A DNA stretch of 34,033 bases from DASYPQ01 sp041488095 (GTDB taxonomy: Bacteria > Planctomycetota > UBA1135 > GCA-002686595). Positions 15,525 through 24,038 of the stretch are shown piece by piece (position 1 is the stretch's first letter; every line of letters begins with the position of its first letter). The notes under the pieces are model-generated. The model was not told where the DNA came from. It ran no database searches and saw nothing but the letters and a program-made list of their open reading frames with translations. A program made the translations under genes and the position numbers. Where the stretch lies: NCBI GenBank assembly GCA_041488095.1, contig JBGPOP010000045.1, positions 1 to 34,033 on the forward strand. Direction: 5' to 3'.

Positions 15525-16406
15525 ATGCCCGACGCCAAGACGCTCCTCCTCGTCCTCCTGGGAATCCTTGCCGTCGCCTTCAGCGCGTTCTGGGCTCGGT
15601 CCATCGCCGCGGCTCGCCGGAAGCAACCGTCAGGCCCCCGTGTGCGGCCTGGACGCTACGAGCTCCTGGTCGGGTTCCTCACCGACTTCTTCGACACCCT
15701 GGGCATCGGATCGTTCGCGACGACGACCACGCTCTACCGCGCGCGCAAGACGATCGACGATCGCCTGCTGCCCGGGACGCTCAACGTCGGCCACACGCTG
15801 CCGACGATCGTGCAAGCTTTCATCTACACCCAGGTGATCGCGGTCGAGACCCGGACGCTGGTGACGATGATCGTCGCCGCCGTCGCGGGCTCGCTGGTGG
15901 GTGCGCCGATCGTGGCAAGGTGGCCCCGGCGCAAGATCCAGATCGGGCTGGGATTCGCGCTGCTGATGCTGACCGGCGTGCTGGTCTACCGCCAGCTCTG
16001 GACCCAGCCGACGACGGGCACCCTCGGTCTCGCGGGCGGGCTGTTCGCGATCGGGATCGCGAGCAACTTCGTGCTCGGCGCGCTGATGACGATCGGCGTC
16101 GGGCTGTACGCGCCGTGCCTGGTCCTGGTCTCCCTGCTCGGGATGAACCCGGACACCGGCTTCCCCATCATGATGGGCTCGTGCGCGTTCCTGATGCCGG
16201 TCGCGAGCGTGCCCTTCATCCGGCAGGAGAGCTATTCGCCGCGCGCGGCGCTCGGGCTCACGCTCGCCGGCATCCCGGCCGTCCTGATCGCAGCGTTGAT
16301 CGTCAAGAGCTTGCCGCTCTACTGGGTGAAGTGGCTGGTCGCCGTGGTCGTGACCTGGACCTCGATCACTCTTCTGCGCGCCGCGAGGGCTCGAACGCCC
16401 GCCTAG
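15525..16406 (+). CDS. Sulfite exporter TauE/SafE family permease
   Basis: A 293-residue membrane protein with about eight hydrophobic segments. It starts with a strong N-terminal helix (LLLVLLGILAVAFSAFW). The family signature GFLTDFFDTLGIGSFATTT follows the first cytoplasmic stretch, and a second half-repeat (GLAGGLFAIGIASNFVLGAL) fits the duplicated architecture. Members export sulfite, sulfonates or related organic anions, but the substrate cannot be read here. It is divergent from pntA1, with 102 bases between starts. Confidence 0.9.
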   Translation: MPDAKTLLLVLLGILAVAFSAFWARSIAAARRKQPSGPRVRPGRYELLVGFLTDFFDTLGIGSFATTTTLYRARKTIDDRLLPGTLNVGHTLPTIVQAFIYTQVIAVETRTLVTMIVAAVAGSLVGAPIVARWPRRKIQIGLGFALLMLTGVLVYRQLWTQPTTGTLGLAGGLFAIGIASNFVLGALMTIGVGLYAPCLVLVSLLGMNPDTGFPIMMGSCAFLMPVASVPFIRQESYSPRAALGLTLAGIPAVLIAALIVKSLPLYWVKWLVAVVVTWTSITLLRAARARTPA

Positions 16407-16418
16407 CTGCCGCCTCGA

Positions 16419-17924
16419 TCAGGCTCCGCTCGACCGGTCGCCCTGATAGTGCCGCATCACGCTGTGACGGCGGCTGTAGGCGAAGTAGATGAACAACCCG
16501 ATCACGAGCCAGACGATGAGCCGCCACCAGTTGGCTGCCGGCAACGAGAGCATCAGCACCAGGCAAGAGAAGATCCCGAGAACCGGCAGGAGGGGCACCC
16601 ACGGACAGCGGAACGGGCGCTCGGCTTGCGGGGCGACCTTGCGCATGATAAGGACGGCCGCGCAGACGATGGCGAAGGCGAAGAGCGTCCCGATGTTCGT
16701 CATCTGAAGGAGCGCGTCGATCGGCAGGAACCCGGCTCCGATCGCGACGACCGACCCGATGAGGATCGTGGTCTTCCACGGGGTCCGGAATTTCGGGTGG
16801 ACGGCGCCGAAGAAGCTCTTCGGGACCATCCCGTCGCGGGCCATGGCCAGGAAGACCCGCGGAGCGCTCAGCATCATGACCAGGAGCACCGAGGTGATGC
16901 CGGCCACGCCGGCGCTGGCGATGAGGACCTCGGCCCAGGGCAGCCCGACCTTCTTGAACGCGTCGGACACGCCCGCGCCCGTGTCGATCTGGTCGTAACT
17001 CACCATACCGGTCAGGACCGCCACGACCCCGATGTAGAGCACGGTGCACACGAGGAGCGAGGTCACGATTCCGATCGGCACGTCACGGTGGGGACGCTTG
17101 GCTTCCTCGGCGTGGGTGGAGACCGAGTCGAAGCCGATGTAGGCGAAGAAGATGATCGCCGCGCCCGCGAGCGTCCCGACCGGCGTGCCTCCGACCGTCT
17201 GCCCCCACACGCTGTGTCCGAAGATCGTGATCCCGCCAAACCCGTACGGTGTGAAGGGCTTCCAGTTCTCGGGGTTGATGTAGAAGGCGCCGACCAGGAT
17301 GACGAACAGGACGGCCAGGATCTTGATCCCGACCATCGTGGCGTTGAAGCTCGCGCTCTCCTGGATCCCCTTCACCAGCACGGCCGTGACGATCAGCACG
17401 ATGATCACCGCGGGGAGGTTGATGAAGCCGTGCGTGGCGACGAAGTGCCCGACGTTGGCGTCGTAGATGATCGGAGCCCGGCTGATGACCTCGGGCAGAT
17501 GGATGCCGAGCTTGGGCAGCAGCGTCTGGAAGTAGCTCGACCAGCCGTTCGCGACCGTGGCCGAGCCGACCGCGTACTCGAGGACAAGGTCCCAGCCGAT
17601 GATCCAGGCGAAAAGCTCCCCGAGCGTCGCGTAGGCGTAGGTGTAGGCCGAGCCGGCCACCGGGACCATCGACGCGAACTCGGCGTAGCACAGGGCGGCG
17701 AAGATGCAGGTGACGCCCGCCACGACGTACGAAAGCATGAGCGACGGTCCCGCGACGTTGTGCGCCGCCGCTCCCGTCGCCACGAAGATCCCGGCGCCGA
17801 TGATCGCGCCGACCCCGAGGCTCGTGAGCTGGACCGGACCCAGCACGCGGCGCAGGCGGTTCTCGCCCGCCATCTCTTCGAGGAGGAGCTTGAGAGGCTT
17901 TCTTGCGAACAGCGGGTTGGCCAT
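16419..17924 (-). CDS. APC-superfamily amino-acid permease (CAT/YfnA type)
   Basis: A 501-residue transporter with 12-13 membrane helices. The APC signature is near the N-terminus (TSLGVGAIIGAGIFVATG), followed by YAEFASMVPVAGSAYTYAY and a later FFAYIGFDSVSTHAEE block. These are typical of the cationic amino-acid transporter/YfnA group. The last helices (about residues 435-485) also agree. ATG 17924 is chosen over the GTG at 17933 because MANPLFARKPL is the usual type of N-terminus, and a TAGAGT box lies 7 bases upstream. It converges on the TauE gene with 12 bases between the stops. Confidence 0.94.
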   Translation of the reverse strand: MANPLFARKPLKLLLEEMAGENRLRRVLGPVQLTSLGVGAIIGAGIFVATGAAAHNVAGPSLMLSYVVAGVTCIFAALCYAEFASMVPVAGSAYTYAYATLGELFAWIIGWDLVLEYAVGSATVANGWSSYFQTLLPKLGIHLPEVISRAPIIYDANVGHFVATHGFINLPAVIIVLIVTAVLVKGIQESASFNATMVGIKILAVLFVILVGAFYINPENWKPFTPYGFGGITIFGHSVWGQTVGGTPVGTLAGAAIIFFAYIGFDSVSTHAEEAKRPHRDVPIGIVTSLLVCTVLYIGVVAVLTGMVSYDQIDTGAGVSDAFKKVGLPWAEVLIASAGVAGITSVLLVMMLSAPRVFLAMARDGMVPKSFFGAVHPKFRTPWKTTILIGSVVAIGAGFLPIDALLQMTNIGTLFAFAIVCAAVLIMRKVAPQAERPFRCPWVPLLPVLGIFSCLVLMLSLPAANWWRLIVWLVIGLFIYFAYSRRHSVMRHYQGDRSSGA

Positions 17925-17931
17925 TCGCGGC

Positions 17932-17937
17932 ACTCTA
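17932..17937 (-). promoter_or_regulatory. -10-like TAGAGT box for the APC permease
   Basis: On the minus strand TAGAGT is followed by 7 bases and ATG 17924, with no ribosome site between: the same TANNNT/leaderless layout as several other genes in the window. Confidence 0.4.
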
Positions 17938-18027
17938 GGAACCGGGCAGGGGGGCGGGCAAGCCGGGAGAACGGATAAGAACCAAGTGAGCCGGGCAGCG
18001 AGGAAGATCCCGGCGGCGAAGGTGCCC

Positions 18028-19359
18028 CTACTTCGCCTTCTCCGGCGCCGCTTCCGTCTCGCGCGCGAGCAGCGTGATCGCGCGCGTGACGAGCCCGATC
18101 AGCTTCTCCTCCTCGACCGCGGCATTCGGGTCGTTCCATCCCGCCGAGAGCGCGTACCACTCGCCCTTCTTCGAGCGCAGCAGGAAGGTCAGGTTCAGGA
18201 CTCCCGGCTCGGAGCCCCCCTTGTAGCCGACGTACGGGAACTTGTCCTTGGACACCTCGACGCCGGGATTGATCGCCAGGATGCCGCGCAGCGCTTCCGC
18301 CTTCCCGGATTCCGTCGCCTTCCGCAGCCAGTCCATCGCGCGGCACATGTCCCGCGCCGAGGCGAACCATTCGATCGAATCGATCCAGCGCGGCTTGGTC
18401 AGCAGGCTTCCGTCGACGCTCGACTCGTCGAGGGTGATCTTCGGAAGCTCCTCGTCGACGAACTTGCGCCGGGCAGCGCCTTCGCGCTTCAGGAACTCCT
18501 CGCCCGCGCTGCCTCCGCGCGTCATCTTCATGCGGAACATCTCCCCCGTGGAAAGGAACGGGACGTTCCGCGCCGGCGCCGCGTTCCCCATCGACGCGAG
18601 CATGCCCTCGACGCGCTCGCGCCCCAGCGTGAACAGGAGATGGTCGGTCGCCGTGTTGTCGCTCTCCGAGATCATCAGCGACGCCAGCGTGTGCAGCGTC
18701 ACCGGCGAGCCGAGCGGCCACTGGTGCAACTTTCCCGAGGGCAGCGAGCGCCAGCGCGCGTCGAGGTGCGCGATGTCCTCGAGCTTGCGCTTCCCCTCCT
18801 CGAGGTCGCGCGCGAGCGCACCCAGCACGTAGAGCTTGAAGGCCGAGCCGACGGCCAGCGCCCGATCCGGGTCGCGCTCGGCCAGGACCACCGGCTCCTT
18901 TCCGCCGAGCTTCACGGCCGCGAAAGAAGCCGATCCCGGGAGCTTCCCGATCGCATCGGCGGCCGCCGCGAGGTCCGGAACTCCGGGAGACACCAGTCCG
19001 AACCACAATCCGACCACTGCGTTCGGCGGCGTGCGCCCCACGGTCAGCGTCACCCGCATCGTGTCGCCGTTCTCGAACACGAAATCGAGCTTGCCCGAGT
19101 ACTCCGACTCGCGGCTCACGAACAGGGTGGAAGCGACCGCTCCGTGCTGGGCGTGGTAGGAGCGGACGAGATCCCGCATCTTGTCCGGCGGCACGGCCTT
19201 CACGAAGGCGGCGTCGAAGAGGTCGGCCTCCCACTTGGGATCGGCCGAGATCAGCGCCGCGATGTCCTTCGCTCGGCGCTCGAGGGCGTCGCCGGGCGCT
19301 TGCGCGGGAGAGGGTGAGAGCAGGGCGAGAAGGAGGAGGTGGGAGATCCAGGGAGCCAT
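18028..19359 (-). CDS. Secreted class A beta-lactamase-like serine hydrolase
   Basis: A 443-residue exported protein with a signal peptide (about residues 1-20, ISHLLLLALLSPSPAQA). Penicillin-recognising enzyme motifs are present: SAFK (Ser172, Lys175), SDN (Ser233-Asn235) and a KGG triad (Lys380) in YKGGSEPG. The N-terminal ~150 residues form an extra domain like the ORF12/NTF2-like partner seen before class A domains. No clear ExxLN omega-loop glutamate could be picked out with confidence, so activity as a true beta-lactamase is doubtful; a transpeptidase-like or esterase role is as likely. Neighbouring genes give no hint of resistance function. Confidence 0.85.
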   Translation of the reverse strand: MAPWISHLLLLALLSPSPAQAPGDALERRAKDIAALISADPKWEADLFDAAFVKAVPPDKMRDLVRSYHAQHGAVASTLFVSRESEYSGKLDFVFENGDTMRVTLTVGRTPPNAVVGLWFGLVSPGVPDLAAAADAIGKLPGSASFAAVKLGGKEPVVLAERDPDRALAVGSAFKLYVLGALARDLEEGKRKLEDIAHLDARWRSLPSGKLHQWPLGSPVTLHTLASLMISESDNTATDHLLFTLGRERVEGMLASMGNAAPARNVPFLSTGEMFRMKMTRGGSAGEEFLKREGAARRKFVDEELPKITLDESSVDGSLLTKPRWIDSIEWFASARDMCRAMDWLRKATESGKAEALRGILAINPGVEVSKDKFPYVGYKGGSEPGVLNLTFLLRSKKGEWYALSAGWNDPNAAVEEEKLIGLVTRAITLLARETEAAPEKAK

Positions 19360-19367
19360 GGCCTCAG

Positions 19368-19373
19368 ATCATA
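19368..19373 (-). promoter_or_regulatory. -10-like TATGAT box for the serine hydrolase
   Basis: A near-consensus TATGAT lies 8 bases upstream of ATG 19359 on the minus strand, so the transcript should begin at or beside the start codon. Confidence 0.5.
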
Positions 19374-19486
19374 GACAGGCGCGCTCCCCCACCCGCCACC
19401 CCCCGCCCACCCGGGGGATGACTCTCCCGGCCGGCTCCAGGTTTCATGCAAACTGGGAGAATTCTGGACGTTCTCTCGCACCCCGC

Positions 19487-20269
19487 TCAGCGCAGGAAGA
19501 GGAAGTCGCTCTCCTGCGACCACGCCGCGAACCGGTACAGCGGAACCAGGCGCAGCATCTCCGCCACCATCCGCTCCGGCATTCCGGGATCGAGGGCTTC
19601 CCCGCGCGCCCCGGGAGGAGCCGGGAATCGCTGCTCGACGGCGAGCGCGTGCTCGCCAGGCTTCCAGTACTTCAGGAACTCCTCGAGTCGGTCGCGCGAC
19701 AGCGCCCCGCAGACCCACTCGCCCTTCCAGTCCGCGAGCCGAAGGCGGAAGCCCTCGAGCGCATTCAGGAGCGAGAGCCACCCTGCGACGCCCTCGGCCG
19801 CCAGCCGCCGCGAGAGGTTCTGCCCGTCGTACCACGCATCCGCGTGGATGCGCAGCGACACCTCGAGCGCGTCGCTCTCGACCGCCGCGCACACGTAGGC
19901 GTTGCGGTAGGCGGCATCGAGATCCTTGCCGAGGTCCGCTCCGAGAGCGCCGCGCAGGCGCTTCTTCTCCGCCTTGTTGCGGCAGGCGTAGGCCCACATC
20001 CGATCCACCTTCATCCGATTGAAGGCGTTCGGCTGGTGCAGGCTCCCCCGCGCCTCCAACGCGACGCCGGTCTCCTCCGCGCGAGCCGTGAAGGCCTTCC
20101 CGAGCGCGAGCAGCTTGCGGCGCAGGACGAGCCGCCGGTCGTCGTACTGCGCATCCCGCGCGCAGGCGGGCGAGAGCGAGTGGAAATCGCCCTCGGTGAA
20201 CGGATCCAGGCTCGTCCTTCCTCCTCCCCTGTTTCTTCGCCGGAAGCGCCCGGGCGGGCCGGCGCCCAC
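19487..20269 (-). CDS. Conserved-looking protein of unknown function
   Basis: I do not recognise this family. From about residue 20 the sequence is protein-like, with an opening DPFTEGDFHSLSP block, a basic helical stretch, AFNRMKVDRMWAYACRNK, LGKDLDAAYRNAYVCAA, LRIHADAWYDGQNL and a C-terminal LVPLYRFAAWS. It has no signal peptide or membrane helix, suggesting a soluble cytoplasmic protein. The start is uncertain: GTG 20269 and TTG 20323 are the only standard codons before the block. Both give an Arg/Gly/Pro-rich leader, while a CTG at 20209 directly before DPF has a strong GGAGGAAGG ribosome site 6 bases upstream. Divergent from the kinase gene. Confidence 0.62.
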   Translation of the reverse strand: MGAGPPGRFRRRNRGGGRTSLDPFTEGDFHSLSPACARDAQYDDRRLVLRRKLLALGKAFTARAEETGVALEARGSLHQPNAFNRMKVDRMWAYACRNKAEKKRLRGALGADLGKDLDAAYRNAYVCAAVESDALEVSLRIHADAWYDGQNLSRRLAAEGVAGWLSLLNALEGFRLRLADWKGEWVCGALSRDRLEEFLKYWKPGEHALAVEQRFPAPPGARGEALDPGMPERMVAEMLRLVPLYRFAAWSQESDFLFLR

Positions 20270-20337
20270 GCTACCGGCCGCGAGGCCGCGGAACGAGCCC
20301 GGTTCCGTACAGGAAGGCCGCAACCGCGGTCGATCCT

Positions 20338-20343
20338 TACCCT
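20338..20343 (+). promoter_or_regulatory. -10-like TACCCT box for the kinase gene
   Basis: TACCCT ends 5 bases before ATG 20349 (with an overlapping TATATC immediately after it); no ribosome site is present. Consistent with a leaderless start. Confidence 0.35.
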
Positions 20344-20348
20344 ATATC

Positions 20349-22493
20349 ATGTCCTCCCAGCAGACCTCGCCCTTCCTGGGCTCCCCCATGCGGTTCGCTC
20401 ACTTCGAGTTCGATCCCGAGAACGACCGCTTGGGCGAGGGTCCGCTCTCGGAGGTCTACCGTGCGGTCGACGTCGAGCTGGGCCGCACCGTCGCGCTCAA
20501 GATCCTGCGCCCGCACGCGGAGATCGATCCCGCCTCCGACGTGCGCTTCAAGCGCGAGGCGCAACACACGAGCCTCCTCAAGCACCCCAACATCGCCACG
20601 ATCTACGAGTGCGGCAAGGACCACGGGACCTCGTACATCGCGATGGAGTTCCTCGAGGGTCGCACCCTCGACACGATCCTCAAGGAGCGCCAGCTCGGCT
20701 TCGAGGAGTGCCTGCGGATCGCCCGCGCGATCGCCTCGGCGCTGGCGGTGGTCCACCGGAGCGGCCTGATCCACCGCGACCTGAAGCCCGGCAACGTGAT
20801 GGTCCTCGACGACGGCACGGTCAAGCTGATGGACTTCGGCATCGCGCGCGCGAGCAACGAGGCCAGCATCACGCAGCACGGGATGCTGGTCGGCACGGTG
20901 CTCTACATGTCGCCCGAGCAGGTGCGCGGCGACGAGCTGGACGCCCGCTCGGACATCTTCGCCCTGGGCTCGGTGCTCTATCACATGAGCACGGGAATGC
21001 TGCCCTTCCCGGGCAAGAGCTTCCCGGAGGTGTGCATGGCGATCCTCGACGGCAAGCCGCGACCTCCGACGCAGGTCCGCCTGGGCCTGCCCACCACCCT
21101 CGAGGACCTGATCCAGAAGTGCCTCGCCCCGGAGCCCTTCGATCGGTTCCAGGATGCCGAGGCCGTGCTCGCGACCCTCGTCGCCGGCGGGGAGGGCGCG
21201 AGCAACGGCTCGACGACGGCGGTGCTCCCCGGCTCCATCGTCATCCCCCCCATGACGTGCGCGAACATCGATCGGGAGGGATGCGCGGAGCTCGCCAGCT
21301 CCCTGCGCAAGGACCTCGCCACCGCGCTCCGGCGCACCCGGGGTCTGCGCGTGCTCCTGCCCGAGAATCCGGAGCTGCCCCAGGGCGAGCCCTTCGACTT
21401 CGTCCTGCGCGCCCGGCTGCGCCTCGACGGCGCCAAGGGCCTGCTCGATCTGAACCTCGAACGCTACGACCTGCCCCATGGCTCGCCGTCGGAGCCGCGC
21501 GAGGTCCTGCGCGACTCGGTCGAGTACGACGACCTCAACGAATTCGGGCTGGAGGCCGGGCTCGTCAGCGGAGCGGTTCGCACGGTGAAGAAGCGCCTGT
21601 CGGAGATCGCGCAGCGCCCCGCTCCGGCGGCGCGCCGCGACCCGGTCCGGGCCGAGGCCCTGGTCCGCTCCGGCGTCGACGTGCTCCTGCGCGGCAAGAC
21701 CAAGCACCTGCTCGTCGCCATGGGCACTCTCAAGCAAGCGATCGAGGTCGATCCGCAGTCCGCCGCCGCGTACGCGGGTCTCGCGGGGGCGCTGGTGCGC
21801 CAGTTCCTGTACTTCGACGGCGAGGCGAGCTACCTCGAGCAGGCGCGCGAGCACGCGGCGCGGGCGCTGGCGATCGATCCCCGCTGCGCCACGGCGCACA
21901 CGGCGCTCGGTTTCGGCTGCCACCTTTCCGGCCATCCCATCGACGCCGAGCGCGAGTACCGCCTCGCGATCCAGCTCGACCACGGCGAATGGCTCGCCCA
22001 CCGGCTGCTCGGCGCCGTGCTCTCGCGCGCGGGCAACTACAAGGAGGCCGCCCCGCTGTTGCGCCGCGCGATCAACCTCAAGCCGACGCACATCGGCTCC
22101 TACGACCACCTGCACGACGTGCTGCAGCGCCTGAACCGCTACCAGGAGGCGATCCAGATCGCCGAGGCGGGGATCGCCGCGGCGCGGGCGCATCTCGCCG
22201 AGGTCCCCGACAACATGGAAGCGCGCCTGCACCTCGCCATGCTGCTCGCGCGCATGGGCTCGCACGACGAGGCGCGCGCCGAGGCCCTCCACGGCCGTGA
22301 GATGGCGCCGCGCGACGGCTACACCGCTTTCCATACGGCCTGTGTGCTCGCGATCGTCGGCGACCTGGCTGAGGCGATCGAGGCGCTCAAGGCGGCGCAG
22401 TCGCGCGGCTACTACATCGCGTCGGAGCTCGTGCACAACACCGACCTCGATGTCCTGCGCGGGCTGCCGGAGTTCAAGGCGCTCGCCGGCTGA
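20349..22493 (+). CDS. Hanks-type Ser/Thr protein kinase with TolB-like and TPR regions
   Basis: A 714-residue protein. The kinase domain (about residues 20-285) has a glycine loop RLGEGPLSEVY, VALK (Lys51), HRDLKPGN (Asp144 as catalytic base) and DFG (162-164), plus a GTVLYMSPEQ activation segment, so it should be active. Residues about 297-395 resemble the TolB-N-like segment found in kinase- and cyclase-linked regulators (a FVLRARLRLDG block). From about 430 to the end are several TPR units. No transmembrane segment is seen, so unlike many PASTA-type kinases this one is cytosolic. TPR-bearing kinases of this shape are abundant in Planctomycetes and Acidobacteria. The partner is unknown. 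Confidence 0.93.
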   Translation: MSSQQTSPFLGSPMRFAHFEFDPENDRLGEGPLSEVYRAVDVELGRTVALKILRPHAEIDPASDVRFKREAQHTSLLKHPNIATIYECGKDHGTSYIAMEFLEGRTLDTILKERQLGFEECLRIARAIASALAVVHRSGLIHRDLKPGNVMVLDDGTVKLMDFGIARASNEASITQHGMLVGTVLYMSPEQVRGDELDARSDIFALGSVLYHMSTGMLPFPGKSFPEVCMAILDGKPRPPTQVRLGLPTTLEDLIQKCLAPEPFDRFQDAEAVLATLVAGGEGASNGSTTAVLPGSIVIPPMTCANIDREGCAELASSLRKDLATALRRTRGLRVLLPENPELPQGEPFDFVLRARLRLDGAKGLLDLNLERYDLPHGSPSEPREVLRDSVEYDDLNEFGLEAGLVSGAVRTVKKRLSEIAQRPAPAARRDPVRAEALVRSGVDVLLRGKTKHLLVAMGTLKQAIEVDPQSAAAYAGLAGALVRQFLYFDGEASYLEQAREHAARALAIDPRCATAHTALGFGCHLSGHPIDAEREYRLAIQLDHGEWLAHRLLGAVLSRAGNYKEAAPLLRRAINLKPTHIGSYDHLHDVLQRLNRYQEAIQIAEAGIAAARAHLAEVPDNMEARLHLAMLLARMGSHDEARAEALHGREMAPRDGYTAFHTACVLAIVGDLAEAIEALKAAQSRGYYIASELVHNTDLDVLRGLPEFKALAG

Positions 22494-22501
22494 TCGCGCG
22501 C

Positions 22502-23944
22502 TCACGCGTGCGCGGGGATCGGCACACCCCTCGGGCGAGCATGGATCCCGCCGGCAGGGCGCACGTGGTCGCGAGCGGCGCGGCGCAGGTCGTTCACGGC
22601 ACCGAAGCCATGGCTCCAGGTGTACAGGATGTCCCGCCAGGAGAAGTGGCGCAGCATCGCGGGCAGGGTGCGCAGGCCGGCGCCGAGCTGTAGGCGCGCC
22701 ATCTCGCGGTAGAAGTCGTCGAGCGGCATCGCGGTCGGCAGCACGGCGTGCTCGAGGTCGTAGAGGCTCCAGTCGCGCGTCGTCAGCCGGCCCTGGTTGT
22801 CGTCATGGAGCTGCGTGCCGACGAGAGGGGTCTCGACCGTGAAGCCGACCAGGGGGGCCTTCAGCCTGCGCACGTACTGTCGCAGCGCCGCGAAGTCCTC
22901 CCGGGTGGAATCCGACGGGACGACGAACCCGACCGACACGGACAGGCCGAGCTCGAGCATCCGCCTCAGCCCATGTTCGTTGGCTTCGATCGTGTTGGCC
23001 TTGCGAATCTCCCTCAACCTCTCGGTCGAGTCGCCGTCGAGCCCGAGGTACAGCCAGCGCAGCCCGAGACCCTTCCAGCGCCGGATCAGCGCCTCCTGAT
23101 CCAGGGCGGTGTCCGAGCGCGTCAGCATGTACCAGCTCTTCCGCATCCCGGCCTTCTCGACCGCGTCGGCGAGCCTCTCCATCGCCTCGGGCGCGAGGAA
23201 CGGCTCGTAGTCCTGGAGGAAAACGTTCGGCTCGGTCATCCCGCGCAGCTCGGCCATCACGTCGTCGATCGAGCGCGCCAGGATCGACCCGTCATGCTTG
23301 CTCATCGGGCAGAACCGGCACTTGTGGCGGCACCCGAACGTGTAGAAGAGGTGCGCCATCCGCCCGATCCCGCCGAATCGGTAGCGCCCCCGCGCGCGGC
23401 CGAGGAGCGCGCGATCGGCGACGCCGATCTCGCCGACGACGTTGGGGACGTGCTCGGTCGCCGTCCACGTGCCCGGCGAGGTCTGGCGCAGGAGGCCGGG
23501 CACGTCGGCGATCGACCGACCCTCCTCCCACGCCGCGAGCGCCTGCGGGACGATGCGGCGCATCGGGGCCAGGAAGAAGGGCCGGACGAGCGCGTCCGCG
23601 AGCGGGTGGGCGAAGTCGTGCGGCCGCTCCTCGACGTGCGTGTTCCCGTACTCCGCGTCGGCGCACAAGAGGATCCTGATGCGCGGGAAGCGCTCGCGCA
23701 GGTCGGCGAGCGTCCGGTCGCACGCGGCGTAGTGCACCGGGTTGACGCCGACGACCGCGGCATCGGGTCGCCAGCCTTCGAGCTCGCGGTCGAGGCTCGG
23801 CGTCACGCGCAGGTCGAGGAGGCGCGACGCATGCCGCGGGGCGAGCGCCGGCGCGAGGTACATCTGCGCCAGGGGCTCGACGAGCGAGAAGCGCGAGAGG
23901 TAGGACCTCCGCGCCAGCGGCAGGTGCAGCAGGAGGACGTTCAC
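22502..23944 (-). CDS. B12-binding-type radical SAM protein
   Basis: A 480-residue protein. The N-terminal ~170 residues look like the cobalamin-binding Rossmann domain that precedes many radical SAM enzymes (LLLHLPLARRSYLS, AVVGVNPVHY, ILLCADAEYGN). The radical SAM core carries CRHKCRFC (Cys205, Cys209, Cys212; the CxxxCxxC that holds the 4Fe-4S cluster), then NVFLQDYEP, WYLYLGLDG-like and VSVGFVVPSDSTRED strands. The substrate is not recognisable, and no neighbouring biosynthetic genes are present. GTG 23944 is preceded by GGGAGG at 6 bases; the frame above it is antisense to the exonuclease gene. Its stop is 8 bases from the convergent kinase stop. Confidence 0.85.
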   Translation of the reverse strand: MNVLLLHLPLARRSYLSRFSLVEPLAQMYLAPALAPRHASRLLDLRVTPSLDRELEGWRPDAAVVGVNPVHYAACDRTLADLRERFPRIRILLCADAEYGNTHVEERPHDFAHPLADALVRPFFLAPMRRIVPQALAAWEEGRSIADVPGLLRQTSPGTWTATEHVPNVVGEIGVADRALLGRARGRYRFGGIGRMAHLFYTFGCRHKCRFCPMSKHDGSILARSIDDVMAELRGMTEPNVFLQDYEPFLAPEAMERLADAVEKAGMRKSWYMLTRSDTALDQEALIRRWKGLGLRWLYLGLDGDSTERLREIRKANTIEANEHGLRRMLELGLSVSVGFVVPSDSTREDFAALRQYVRRLKAPLVGFTVETPLVGTQLHDDNQGRLTTRDWSLYDLEHAVLPTAMPLDDFYREMARLQLGAGLRTLPAMLRHFSWRDILYTWSHGFGAVNDLRRAARDHVRPAGGIHARPRGVPIPAHA

Positions 23945-24023
23945 GGGAGACCTCCCAGGGCGATGCGTTCCCCTCCAGGCTAGTCCGCGCGTCCCTCCCC
24001 CGCAATCCGGCTCATGGATGGGG

Positions 24024-24029
24024 TAGCCT
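24024..24029 (+). promoter_or_regulatory. -10-like TAGCCT box for the exonuclease
   Basis: TAGCCT lies 9 bases before the TTG at 24039. An ATG at 24018 in the same frame is followed by TAG two codons later, so it cannot be the start; a leaderless TTG start is the simplest reading. Confidence 0.35.
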
Positions 24030-24038
24030 GGATCGGGA

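Noticed and set aside
18028..19359. Antibiotic-resistance beta-lactamase
   Set aside because: SxxK, SDN and KGG motifs are present, but the omega-loop glutamate is not evident and the extra N-terminal domain suggests another serine-hydrolase role.
20337..22505. 722-codon minus-strand frame
   Set aside because: Antisense shadow of the kinase, whose catalytic motifs are unambiguous.
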